Positions 1-10,642 of a DNA stretch of 64,000 nucleotides are shown here, in pieces (the stretch's first letter is position 1; each line of letters begins with the position of its first letter). The notes below the pieces were generated by a model. The model had not been told where the DNA came from. It worked only from the letters and a program-made list of their open reading frames with translations, and searched no databases. Where the stretch lies: positions 310,001-374,000 of the forward strand of contig MSJH02000556.1 in assembly GCA_001931875.2 (NCBI GenBank). Direction: 5' to 3'. The stretch is from Byssochlamys sp. IMV 00236. Its lineage: Eukaryota; Ascomycota; Eurotiomycetes; Eurotiales; Thermoascaceae. The translations under genes and the position numbers were made by a program.

Positions 1-314
1 GTCAGATGGAAGTCTGTGTAGTTTTCTGGGGCCTTGATATCTCTTGGATCATTCGCCATCTCTACCAGTGTTCTTGTCGTCAGGAAATGGGAGAATTGTA
101 TCTTTGATCCTGGATTCCAGCCGCTGAGATTCATAAGCGGCACATCAATGGCCTTTTCTCCCACGTGAAGGCTAGGAGCGTCGACAGGCTGCCTTCTGTC
201 ATATTGGTCTGAGGGTGGAGGCGCTCGTATGACTTCTCTCGCGGCTTTCTGCCTCCATTCAGCGGGGGTTTTTGGAAGACCGCAGGCCAGGGCGTTTTGA
301 CGACGGGAGTCCAT
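1..314 (-). CDS. Unknown protein, N-terminal part (runs off the left edge)
   Basis: Open frame on the minus strand from an ATG at 314 to the window edge, about 104 residues, beginning MDSRRQNALACGLPKTPAEW. I do not recognise the family. It is hydrophilic and basic near the start, with no signal peptide or membrane segment. The frame stays open upstream to 370, where a good acceptor (TCGGTAG) closes a 47-base intron (416-371, donor GTTAGT, branch-like ACTGAC). The transcript therefore probably starts further right, in or beyond the minisatellite, and either the leader is spliced or a short upstream coding exon exists. I chose the ATG at 314 because the frame through the minisatellite shifts every 49 bases and hits stops. 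The true start is uncertain. Confidence 0.45.
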   Translation of the reverse strand, partial: MDSRRQNALACGLPKTPAEWRQKAAREVIRAPPPSDQYDRRQPVDAPSLHVGEKAIDVPLMNLSGWNPGSKIQFSHFLTTRTLVEMANDPRDIKAPENYTDFHL

Positions 315-425
315 ATTGTCCGAATTGCGCTTTTTGACTTTGGTGACGAAGGATGCGAGATAAAGGTTGCCTACCGAGAGACTGTCAGTATCAGTTCCAG
401 TATAGAGAAACTAACCTTTCGGTAA

Positions 426-860
426 CCCCAAGTCCCAAAAGGAACTCAGGAAGAGAGGACAGGAGAAAAAGAGGCCCCAAGTCCCAAAAGGAACTCAGGA
501 AGAGGGGAAAGGAGAAGAAGAGGCCCTAAGTCCCAAAAGGAACTCAGGAAGAGAGGAGAAGAGAAGGAGAGGCCCCAAGTCCCAAAAGGAACTCAGGAAG
601 AGAGGAGAAGAGAAGAAGAGGCCCCAAGTCCCAAAAGGAACTCAGGAAGAGAGGAGGAAAGAAGAAGAGGCCCCAAGTCCCAAAAGGAACTCAAGAAGAG
701 TGGATGAGAGGAGGAGGAGATGGAGATGAGGAGAAGCCCCGAGTCCCAAGGGAACTCAGGAAGAGTAGAGGAGAGAAGGAGGAGGATATGGAGATGAGGA
801 GAGGCCCCAAGTCCCAAGGGAACTCAGGAAGAGTGCAGAGGGGAAGAGAACAGAGGGGGC
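426..860. repeat. Minisatellite, 49-base unit, about eight copies
   Basis: Tandem array whose unit opens CCCCAAGTCCCAAAAGGAAC and continues with CTCAGGAAGAG and a purine-rich tail. The five left copies are close to 49 bases. The three right copies have longer tails (GGAGATGAGGAG insertions) and AAGGG in place of AAAAGG, so the array has two sub-families. 49 is not a multiple of three: on the minus strand the frame shifts at each unit and one of three frames carries TGA, so the array is not a coding repeat. It lies just upstream of the minus-strand gene at the left edge. Confidence 0.9.
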
Positions 861-1819
861 AATGAGTCTTGAGAAACCAGGACCACGAAGAGAAAAGAAA
901 CGTTCTCGACAATGATCAACAATGGTGACTAGAGAGACTCGAAGGACTGAAAATCAGGGAGTGGGTTGTGTTGATGGCGAGGAGGGCGAGGCGATTCGTA
1001 CTCGCTAACGGATTCGCACCTTCCTCACCTACCCTCATCGACGCGTTCCTTCCTTACTTGTCTCAAACTGAGAGAGAGAAATGAACGTGTCTTTTAATCG
1101 TACTTTAACATGTTATTATTGTTATCGATTATTATTATCGACTAGCAGTAATCGCATACTATACTTCTTTATCGTACAGGGTCAATACGTAGTTATACTT
1201 TACAATTAGAGAGTTGAGCATCGGTAGCTGTTTCTTTCAGTAAACTCATATGTGATTAACTATTGGCTTCTATGACAAAGGACACAGGAATGAAATATCA
1301 AATCCTCAAGGTATATAGGCGAACAGTCATATTGAATTATGTCGAAGATGGCTCGTTGCTTGCGCAGATTTTGAGTCTGAGCAGACTGTGATCATGTCTT
1401 TGATACTTAGCTATCCCGGAAGTACGTCAGTCCACAGTACACTATATATCCTAATAGCGATTACAAAAGTTGGAGTTGATTTTCTTCCCCTGAAAAGAGC
1501 ATTTCGTCATCCGGAAATCGATAATCTGCGTGTGCTGGGAATCCTCGAGGGAAATTACGGTAGAAGGCTGCAAGACTTTTGACAATGCAGCGTCTACCGC
1601 ACTGCTTCATCAGGGAACATTGACTCCCTAGGGAACTGAGTAGGTTCTCTCCTGTAACCAGAGTAATCAAGATTATCAAACAGCTATTAGATGTCCCAAT
1701 AAATTCACCTTCCGGTAAAGGTAGCAATCAGCCCTCTATGAAATGCTCGTACACTTCTTTATCGGTGCGCTTTCGAACCGCAGTGCAGAAGGCACCGGTT
1801 CCACTGTGGCTACCCAATT
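861..1819. other. Intergenic stretch, AT-rich
   Basis: No gene I can support. 1085-1340 is AT-rich with TTATTATTG-type runs. A minus-strand frame at 1461-1727 ends in a plausible 45-residue hydrophilic stretch. It could be a further 3' exon of the unknown gene at 1820-2933, but I found no splice pair that joins it in phase. Confidence 0.5.
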
Positions 1820-2933
1820 TCACCTAACACGTAGAGCGCCCATATGCTTTACAAGGTGTTCGGGGTTCACATTCTCTTCTCCAGCGGCAATAACTGACAT
1901 GGTATCTCCACACGGCACTGGGTTACACAATCTGATGACCGTTTCGAAAAGATCTGGAAATTGGCGCCCATCCAAATTCTCGAAGTTGCTTAATTGTATC
2001 TTCACTTTTCCATCAAAATAACACTGTATGAATCGACAATGGGCTGGCTCAACAACTGAGAAAGCTAGTACCTATTACACTTCTGGTTAGGACTCTGAAA
2101 AATAGCTGAAATATGAAGATAAAAGCTTAACGAACAGGGAATATTAGCTGCAAAGCAGAGCTATCAGGCCATTTGACTTTGTTGAGGGATTCAATATCAG
2201 CAAAGAGCTGTCGTGTCATTTCCGACAGCATATATCGGAGGATCTGAAAGGCCTCTGTTGCTGCAAGCTTTCCTTCTTGTGCACTGCAGGAAGTATTCAT
2301 AAACAGCATAATATGTGGCGTTTTCTTTCCCACAACTCGGTGAGCTATCGTGTTTTCCCAGAGATCATGCTTATAATGGAGGCCCACTCGCTTCATAAAA
2401 CAGTCCTTCCTGGATGGGAATACGATATTAGCGTCTTTTGCTATTTATAGTGGAAAAAATAACAACAAAGGACAGGCCATCTTCAAAACTTACTGCACAG
2501 GCTCCCATTGGCATACATTGTGGTTCTTCTCACGCAGTGGGTGCAAACGTTTCTCGAGAACGCTCAAAACTGCAGCCGCCCGTTCAGTCTGATAACCATC
2601 ACTGCCTGGACTCTCAAATAAAGGGTCGAAACCGATCTTATCGAGTTCATCGTTCAGGCTAACCGGGGGCTCTTTGGTGTCCTTCAACGTCCAGTTACTG
2701 TTCTGGGTAGGTTTGAAAAACTGCGGGGCGCCCGAGGGAACACCAGTCCTGAAATCCATCTGAGATAGCTCAATTCCCAGCGCGTCTAAGTCTTTTTGGT
2801 TGAGATAGTGGGAAAGTTTGTAGATGTTTTCGGTACGCTCAACAAGATAAATGACTTTTTTTCTCAGCGCAACAATCCATTTCGTATAGAGCTTTTCTTT
2901 TGCAGTTTGTGGGTTCAGGGGTACTTTGGGCAT
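1820..2933 (-). CDS. Orphan hypothetical protein, three exons, about 305 aa
   Basis: Predicted exons on the minus strand are 2933-2494, 2409-2136 and 2023-1820 (stop TGA). Intron 1 has donor GTAAGT and acceptor ATCCAG. Intron 2 has the weaker donor GTTCGT and acceptor ATACAG. Phases agree at both joins and give an uninterrupted 305-residue product starting MPKVPLNPQTAKEKLYTKWI. The N-terminal 60 residues look helical (LRKKVIYLVERTENIYKLSH). The C-terminal half is mixed, with the stretch KKTPHIMLFMNTSCSAQEGK and a Cys-containing segment RLCNPVPCGDT. No signal peptide or membrane helix is seen. I recognise no family and assign no function. It sits beside a decayed Uma2-like gene and repeats, so it may be an accessory or lineage-specific gene. 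A longer C-terminus through 1461-1727 cannot be excluded. Confidence 0.55.
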
Positions 2934-3125
2934 TGTGAGCGGTATTTTGTGGTAAGAAGTACCTAGGGAGTTCAGCGGTGATGGTAAGTGAAGAATATTA
3001 TGGAAGACAGATTGTCCGTGTGAAGAGATTGAGAAAGAAATGAAATGGATGTGTTGGAGAATACGAAATGCTGGAGGTCGAGAGTTGAACTGGTACGGGT
3101 TGGTTGACTTGCAGCCTGGTAAGTA

Positions 3126-3205
3126 TGTACAAGAACCACGGTACCATTCAGGCAGTACGGCACTCTCCACTTTGAGTTAAATAGCATTGAGATTCACTTC
3201 TATAG
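3126..3205. repeat. Short dispersed repeat, copy 1
   Basis: Contains CCACGGTACCATTCAGGCAG, then GCACTCT, then GCATTGAGATTCACTTC. The same blocks occur in the same order and orientation at 4421-4475, with about 20 bases missing between them there. It lies about 190 bases upstream of the orphan gene's start. Confidence 0.6.
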
Positions 3206-3311
3206 TACAGCGGGCGGCATTTGAGTTAAAAACACTACTTATTCTTGCTCAAGAGGCGTAATATTATTATTACTGATTCTCTGATTCTTCAGTGAGAAGA
3301 GAAAAGACCAT

Positions 3312-4020
3312 TCAGGATACATCCATAGAACTCTCCTCTTTTACTTTCCAGGCCTTGCTGCATTCGATACTTAGTCCAAGTGCCACTCTTCCGAGCTCTA
3401 TGACATGTCTTTTGTTAAGCACGTCGAATGGCCCGTAACATCTCAATTTGAGAAAGCATTTCGTCTCGTCGTCAACCACTCCTTCTCGGATGTATGCGGG
3501 ATAGCCCTCACTGAGCGTTGCTATCGTGAGGTACACCCGGTCTCGATGGCCTGAGAGCATGAAATAACTAGATTATGTTAGTATTTTCCTTTTTCACTAG
3601 GTCAATAGGGAGAGATGAACGAACCAGAAATATAATATGGATATCAGAGTCACCGTACTATACGAACCTGGTTTGCGACCTATTCACGACCTGCAATTTC
3701 ATGGCATGTCGGATATGGCTAAGAATTTCGAGAATCACAATTTGGACTTCCGTGTTTTGTTTCCATTCATCCAGAGATCCTTATCTCTAAGTAAGTTCGG
3801 ATGCGATTCGCTCCATCCAGATTCAATCACAACTCTAGGGAATTGAGCTGAGTCGGGACGCATAAACCAATCTGGTTCTTTGGCGGAACCGGCATAGATC
3901 CCTGTAAAAATTTCAACCTCTAGAACGCATTATTAGTTTTTAAGCTTCAGTAAATTGAGAAGGGGATATACTAGTGCCAGATCCTTCAGCAAGTAAGAGA
4001 GCCTCCTGTTGGTTCAAAAG
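3312..4020 (-). pseudogene. Decayed fungal Uma2-like (restriction-endonuclease-fold) protein gene
   Basis: Minus-strand remains of a protein type common in Aspergillus and Penicillium genomes. After an acceptor TTTTTACAG (exon from 3901), translation gives GSAKEPDWFMRPDSAQFPRV and then VIESGWSES. The latter matches the conserved PDSA...P.VVIE.GWSES core of the Uma2-like PD-(D/E)XK fold family. Near 3750-3760 the reading shifts by one base: one frame ends soon after DLWMNGNK, while the next frame carries EVQIVILEILSHIRHAMKLQ, the expected continuation. A further exon at 3552-3312 encodes HRDRVYLTIATLSEGYPAYI to a stop. Upstream of 3960, LLNQQEALLLAEGSGT looks like the previous exon, but I find no start codon. 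The frameshift and missing 5' end argue for a dead copy. Family assignment is from memory of the motif. Confidence 0.5.
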
Positions 4021-4684
4021 ACTATTTATGCCCCAGTGACGCTAAGTAATGTGTCGGCGTACAAAGCGAACGCCAGGTGATCGATCTGTCAATCGTCCGT
4101 TTGCGGCAGATTCTTTGAATCCTGATTATAAGATTGATCACTAGATTACTAGGATCTAGATTCTTTGTATGCTAGAGACAAATAAGGGGTCAAATCCCCC
4201 TCTAGACCTAGAAGTAAGCAAGTAATTCAAGTCGTTTAGGTCAGACCTTGCTTCCGTGCTAAGTAAAGGATTCGACACAATGTGTATCGAACGAAAGATC
4301 CAGTCGTCTGTGTAAAGAGATTCATCGATAGTAAGTACGGTGACTGTGCTGAATTGAATATTAGAAGAGAAGTGATGTCAGTCACATGCTTAGTTTAGGT
4401 AACTTTCATCTTGGTAAAAAAGCCACGGTACTGTTCAGGCAGCACTCTGCGTTGAGATTCACTTTTCAGTATATGTCACGATAGAAATATAGATCGGAGA
4501 ACAGTTTCCTTCCCCAGACCCTCGAGCCAATTGCCGACAACGGCTATTGAAATTGCGAAAGTGCGGGGAACCCTTTTTATCTCTACTGAGTATAACCGTT
4601 CTATGAACACATAAACTTCCCATTTTTCTTCTTTTTTTAATTGGGAACAAACTTATCTGACGATATATTCACTGTTTCATCAAC
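4021..4684. other. Intergenic region with second repeat copy and VOC gene promoter
   Basis: AT-rich and without a supported gene. 4190-4205 has a small hairpin-like GGGGTCAAATCCCC, discussed and rejected as a tRNA. 4421-4475 is the second copy of the short repeat. The last 100 bases are the upstream region of the VOC gene. Confidence 0.5.
4421..4475. repeat. Short dispersed repeat, copy 2
   Basis: Carries CCACGGTACTGTTCAGGCAG followed by CACTCT and GCGTTGAGATTCACTT, matching copy 1 at 3126-3205 in order and orientation but with an internal deletion. The two copies bracket the Uma2-like pseudogene. Confidence 0.55.
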
Positions 4685-5302
4685 ATGATCACTGCCCTCG
4701 CACACGTTAACCTCCTCGTTCCGCCGGGGACACTCGACCAGGCGAACGAGTTCTATGCGGGGACGCTGGGCCTCATCTCCACTCCGGTTCCGCAGTTGCA
4801 GAAGGGCACTTTGGCGTGGTATGTATATTATTTTTATATACGTCCATACATGCACATACATGCATGATATTCAATACATTTATTTAAAACTTCATATACA
4901 TGAAAACATCAACTAATCCACGCCAGGTTCAACATCGTTCCCGACGGCAGCCAACAAGTCCACATCGCGTTCGGGACCAACGAGCCCAATTCTTCGCGCC
5001 ATCCATGCTTTCGAGTCGGATCATTAGAGGCTTTGCAGAAGCTGCAGAAGAGAGTTTGGGAGCATCATGTTCGTGGAGGATCAGCGGCTCCTTTAGCGGT
5101 TGATAAGCCTGGGGAGAAGAATTCAGGTTTGTTCTCTCTCCCCTCCCTCTCTCTGTGTGTTTTCTACATGTCTGTATTTGCGGTAATAGCTATAAGAGGA
5201 TTTTACTAATATGAGGGAAATGTAGGTGCGCAGGGAGTAGAGTACCCGACGAGGTTCTTCGCGAGGGATTACGCGGGCAATAGGCTTGAATTTACCTTAT
5301 AG
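4685..5302 (+). CDS. VOC (glyoxalase/bleomycin-resistance fold) family protein
   Basis: Exons 4685-4818, 4927-5126 and 5226-5302 give 136 residues; introns are GTATGT...CGCCAG and GTTTGT...TGTAG, both in phase. The N-terminus MITALAHVNLLVPPGTLDQA with FYAGTLGL following is the first beta-alpha-beta unit of a vicinal oxygen chelate domain. QQVHIAFGTN and the C-terminal GNRLEFTL supply the usual second metal-site His and the final Glu. The length fits a single-domain VOC protein. Such proteins bind a divalent metal and act on small substrates (glyoxalases, dioxygenases, fosfomycin/bleomycin binders), but the substrate cannot be told from sequence. No targeting signal is seen, so it is probably cytosolic. 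The neighbours give no pathway clue. Confidence 0.8.
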
Positions 5303-5576
5303 ATTAAATCGGTCATATATTTTTATCTACTCATGAATAGGCAGATGGTATTTGCATGGATGCGCAGTTTAGAGGTTTATTATCGTGTTCTATCGTACAT
5401 CGAGCGCAGCTGCATGCACGCGCTACTATTACCCCGAAATGGATGGCACATGGACTGACTGACTGAATGTATGCATATCATTATATTGGGTATCCACTAG
5501 GATGATCTGACGAGGTCCCTGACCTACATGCAATGCAACTATTAATAAAAAAAGAGAAAGAGAAAAAAAAAATGAA

Positions 5577-7237
5577 TCATTCAATCATCCCATCTCCATT
5601 AGTTTCTGCGCCCTTATCCGGCTCCGCCACACTGGCGGGCATGCTGCTGCTGTTGTTTTCTTCTTCTCCCACACCATTTATTTTGGCTTCCGGAGCCTCA
5701 TTTTCATTCTCTCCTTCGTCTTCGGGGAATTCCTCCCAGATCCTCACGGTCCGGTCCAGCCCGCAGCTCACCATGAGTCTCTTGTCCCCGATGCAGCAAG
5801 TGTCCACGCCCAGGACCACGTCGGTGTGTGCCTCAACCCGTTGTAGAACCTTTTTGCTCACGACGTCCCAGCAGAGAATGGCACCGTCCTCGCTTCCACT
5901 GACGGCAAATGCCTCTGGCTTGCCGCCCGGCGCACCGTAGATCCCGAATCCGCCGCAGAGACCATATTTCAGGTTGACATGTCCTTGATATGTTTTGATG
6001 CACCTGCCCTCCACGTAGTTCCACAGTCGTACACAGTTGTCCAGTGTCCAGGCTAGTACGAACTTCCCGTTGGGCGAAAACTTCACCGACATGACCGGTG
6101 GATTATCCTCGTGGACGATCGTGCGAAGACACTGCCCCGTAGCCGTATCCCATATTCGGATCAATCCATCACTCGCACAGGATGCGATCAGTGTGCCATC
6201 GCGGACGACGTCGATTCCGCCAACGGGATCCGAATGCGCAGGGAGCGACCGCATCACACTGGCGGACCGGACATCCCAGAGAAAAACCGCTTCATCGTAG
6301 GAGCCGCTGACTAGCATGTTACCCTTGGGAGAGAAGGCAATGGCATAGACGTAGTTGTGGTGGCCGACAAAAGGGATCGGATGTGCTTTTCCCTGCGCAA
6401 CTCAATCAGCATATGTGCGGACACTACCCTCAGCGCGACTTACCGTCAGCACATTCCATAGACGGATGGTCTTATCATCTGATCCCGAAGCAATAATCTC
6501 TCCATCTGGACTCCAGGAAATGGTGGAAATTCCTGCCAGGTGGCCTTCGAATGTATGTATGAGCTTTCCAGACAGTGTATCCCAAACCTTAACCGCCGCA
6601 TCGGCGCCTGTAATGAACGATATTAGACACAACCCTGCGACATAAGAAAAGCGATTAATGTCTTACCGCCGCTTGCAATCATCGATCCATCTGGTGAGAA
6701 TTTGGCCGCTGAGACTCCGCGCAGGTGCCCCTTCAGTATGGATCTCACCCGGTAATTCAGGCGCTCAGGTTTTGGCGGAGGTGGGGGAGGTAATGGCGAC
6801 GGTGTCCGCACGGCGGGCTGTATGTTTCGATCTTCTGCTCCAGGTTCCTCCTGTCGCTCGTCGTATTCCTGCGATTGCTGTTCTGACTTTTCTTCTGGCG
6901 GTCCTGAACCTCCTGCCCTGTCATCATGCGATGGACTGCGCCCGCGACTGCGGCTGCGGGAACCGCTGCGGCTTCTGGAGCGCCGTCTCTTGCTCTCCCT
7001 CCAGTATGTATCAGCATCGACGGCGAGCTCGTCTGAGCTCCCGGAATCACTCAGACGAGGCGATCGCTGATATGACCGTCTCGACTTATAAGCCTTCTGA
7101 GCGGACCAGCTGGCCCTTCGGCGGTCCATCTCGTGATCGGAGACGGCGGCCAGCTCGTCGGATGAGGAATCGTTCACCGGGTCGACGTAGCCATTATCGG
7201 TGCGACGGCGCTTCGAGGTATAGATACGCACCTCCAT
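5577..7237 (-). CDS. swd3: WDR5/Swd3-like WD40 protein (COMPASS subunit) with RS-rich N-terminus
   Basis: Exons 7237-6667, 6607-6444 and 6392-5577 encode 516 residues. The C-terminal two thirds is a seven-bladed WD40 propeller. Blades such as [50 protein letters not shown] and [20 protein letters not shown] closely follow metazoan WDR5. Swd3/WDR5 is a scaffold of the Set1/COMPASS histone H3K4 methyltransferase. The first 170 residues are unlike WDR5: low complexity, acidic/Ser patches, an [17 protein letters not shown] block and a polyproline run before the first blade. The C-terminus after the last blade is an acidic tail. Both introns (59 and 51 bases) are in phase. It diverges from the phospholipase gene across 331 bases. 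Swd3 is the best call; another WDR5-like scaffold is the alternative. Confidence 0.85.
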
Positions 7238-7568
7238 TGGGAATATCCGGGCCCTTCCACGCGGTCACTCGAGGCCACAGACGAGAGAATCAGTGATTAT
7301 CCTGGACGCATGCGAAGGCTTTCCCAGATGGACGCGATGCCCGCCGGCCCTGGTGAAATTTCGCGTTGGCCAATCGGGAAGTTGCAACCTCAAGGCGGTG
7401 AGACCCCCGGATCTTCCCTGATCGGCCGGAGTTCAACTTCAAGGAGAATCAACAAGATCGCATCGTCGTTCTGTCGTCCATTTATTCTACGAAGCATAGA
7501 TGATATTCTGAATTCATTTCCCGTCATCTACGCTTCCATAGCCCGCAATATTAGACCCGCTGGCAACA
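7238..7568. promoter_or_regulatory. Divergent promoter between swd3-like and isc1-like genes
   Basis: 331 bases separate the two start codons, so both genes must use this space. I see no clear TATA box. Short leaders are implied on both sides. Confidence 0.6.
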
Positions 7569-9038
7569 ATGACCACCACGGACGAGTCACCACCAACCCG
7601 CATCCGCATCCTCACTCTCAACTGCTGGGGTCTGAAGTATCTCGCCAAATATCGCAATGAGCGTCTCTCAGAAATTGGCCGCCAACTAGCCATCGCAGAA
7701 GACCCTCCCGAAATCGTTGGCCTCCAGGAGTGCTGGACGCAAGAAGACTACAAGAGCATCCGCAAACAGACAAAACACATCCTCCCGTACGGCAAGTTCT
7801 ACTTCAGCGGCATCTTCGGTGGTGGGTTAGCCATTCTGTCGAAATGGCCCATCGAGGACAGCACCATGTACGCTTATCCACTGAATGGTCGTCCGACGGC
7901 CTTTTTCCGTGGCGACTGGTTCGTCGGGAAGGGCGTCGCGTGTGCGCGTGTACGCTTCGGGCCGGGTAATGAAGACGTTGCGGAGGTGTTCTGTACTCAT
8001 CTCCATGCGCCTTATGAGAGGGAACCAAATGATTCGTATATCTGCCATCGGACAGCGCAGGCGTGGGAGATCGCGAAGTTGATGCGGGGAGCGGCGGAGC
8101 GGGGTCATCTCGTTATCGGACTGGGAGATTTCAACATGGTGCCAGCATCCTTTGCGCATCGACTGATCACGACTCACGCCCCCGTTAAGGATGCGTGGCA
8201 GGTCCTGCATCCGGATTCTTCAGTTGGGGCTGCCATAGACGTGGAGGAGAGGAAACGGAACCGCCCAATTCCCACCGCGGAATACAACCTACTCGAGAAC
8301 GGAGCAACGTGCGACGGAGCATTCAACACCTGGCGGTGGCCCAAGGATAGGAGGAAACGGCTGGAAAAGGGAGAAGATTACACCGTAGACCCTCAGGTCG
8401 AGGATCCCAAAGCAAAGAGACTGGACTATATCTTCGTCGGAGACGGCGGGTATCCTCCCTCCTTCCCACCATCCAGATGGAAGGTCGAATCCGTCAAACT
8501 CTCCATGACAGAGCGTCATCCGACCCTGAAGTGCTCGCTGAGCGACCACTTCGCCGTCGAGGCCGTCATCACACGAGATGCCACAGCAGAAACAACCACG
8601 CAGCCACCTCCCTCATCCACCGCCCCAGAAACAGAACCGTACCACCTCAGCCCAACCCCATCGTCTACTACGCAGCGCCCCAATCTCTTCCTCGCCCCCG
8701 AAACCTACGACGCTATCCTTGCCATGATCGCCAAATACGTCCGGCGTGAACGCTCCCAGCGTCGCTGGCGTCTGGCTCATTTCCTTGTTGCCCTTATCGT
8801 CTCTATCGGCTGCTTCGTAGCCGTCTGGTGGACAGGAGGGATCATCTACGTCGCGTTCATCCTCACATTCGTCAGCACACTGAGTTTCGCAGCTGGTGTA
8901 TTGGACGGGTTGATCGGGGGGTTATTTGTGTCGAGCGAGTTGAGAGCTCTGAAGGAGTTTGAGTGGGAGGTGAGAAATGCGAAGAGGCTAGCACTAGGTG
9001 GGAGTGTGGGAGATGAGATGGAGGAGTGGAAGATATGA
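7569..9038 (+). CDS. isc1: Inositol phosphosphingolipid phospholipase C (neutral sphingomyelinase type)
   Basis: Intronless 489-residue frame. It hydrolyses complex sphingolipids (IPC, MIPC and relatives in fungi) to ceramide and inositol phosphates. The N-terminal 330 residues form an exo/endonuclease/phosphatase-fold domain. TLNCWG has the metal-binding Asn18, GLQECW has Glu54, GLGDFNM is the central Asp/Asn motif, and LSDHFAVE carries the catalytic Asp-His near the domain end. GDWFVGKGVA resembles the P-loop-like segment described in yeast Isc1. After a Pro/Thr-rich linker come two hydrophobic segments around 400-455 (HFLVALIVSIGCFVAVWW and IIYVAFILTFVSTLSFAAG), the membrane anchor typical of the family. 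The length matches Isc1/nSMase2-type fungal enzymes. Confidence 0.92.
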   Translation: MTTTDESPPTRIRILTLNCWGLKYLAKYRNERLSEIGRQLAIAEDPPEIVGLQECWTQEDYKSIRKQTKHILPYGKFYFSGIFGGGLAILSKWPIEDSTMYAYPLNGRPTAFFRGDWFVGKGVACARVRFGPGNEDVAEVFCTHLHAPYEREPNDSYICHRTAQAWEIAKLMRGAAERGHLVIGLGDFNMVPASFAHRLITTHAPVKDAWQVLHPDSSVGAAIDVEERKRNRPIPTAEYNLLENGATCDGAFNTWRWPKDRRKRLEKGEDYTVDPQVEDPKAKRLDYIFVGDGGYPPSFPPSRWKVESVKLSMTERHPTLKCSLSDHFAVEAVITRDATAETTTQPPPSSTAPETEPYHLSPTPSSTTQRPNLFLAPETYDAILAMIAKYVRRERSQRRWRLAHFLVALIVSIGCFVAVWWTGGIIYVAFILTFVSTLSFAAGVLDGLIGGLFVSSELRALKEFEWEVRNAKRLALGGSVGDEMEEWKI

Positions 9039-9553
9039 ATTGTGAATGAATGGGGTAATAATAATAGCCCGAGACCAACCAAGTCTATCTTGTCTGATCA
9101 GAACATAGCAAAAGACAAGTATGGCATTATAATGTCTATAATAATAATAATGAGGGTCATCCTCGATTTTTTCATTTCCCAGGGTTATCTATTATATTTA
9201 CTAGTACCTGTTATGATAAGAGAGGAAAGAAAGAATAGAATACTTATTATAGATACGACTTTGACAATATAAGTGACCACTTCAATGAGCGTTTCGTTTC
9301 GTTTCATTTCATTTCACTAGAAGCTAACTAGCGAGAGAGTGTACCCCAGGCCTCTTGCCCTCTTGTACAGTACATAGGTACGTACTTGATTTCAATTCAT
9401 TCCACCACCAAAGGAAGGCCATCGCCAATCAGGTCAATAATAACATCGTATTCGTGAAATTCATTTGCGAGAAATCGCAAATGACAGACAGACAGAGAGA
9501 CAGGAATCATCTAGGAAAAATTCCTACGGACAAGCGCGCGACAAGCGACGAAT
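9039..9553. other. Convergent 3' intergenic region, AT-rich
   Basis: Holds the 3' ends of the isc1-like and thi4 genes. There are TAATAATAATAA runs near 9055 and 9140, a pentamer run at 9289-9318, and a GTACAGTAC palindrome at 9365-9373. No gene is seen. Confidence 0.6.
9289..9318. repeat. Pentamer tandem run (GTTTC/ATTTC)
   Basis: GTTTC three times followed by ATTTC twice, a short simple repeat in the 3' intergenic space. Confidence 0.7.
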
Positions 9554-10628
<1,075 letters not shown>

Positions 10629-10642
10629 TTAAGTAATAGTGA

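Noticed and set aside
426..912. Minisatellite read as a coding repeat protein on the minus strand
   Set aside because: The 49-base unit shifts frame each copy and one frame carries TGA. The apparent proteins are Leu/Ser-rich artefacts of a purine-rich strand.
4140..4215. tRNA-like element with a T-arm-like GGGGTCAAATCCCC
   Set aside because: The outer pairing CTCTAGA/TCTAGAT leaves only about 52 bases. There is no D-arm, anticodon arm or A-box, and the B-box has two mismatches.
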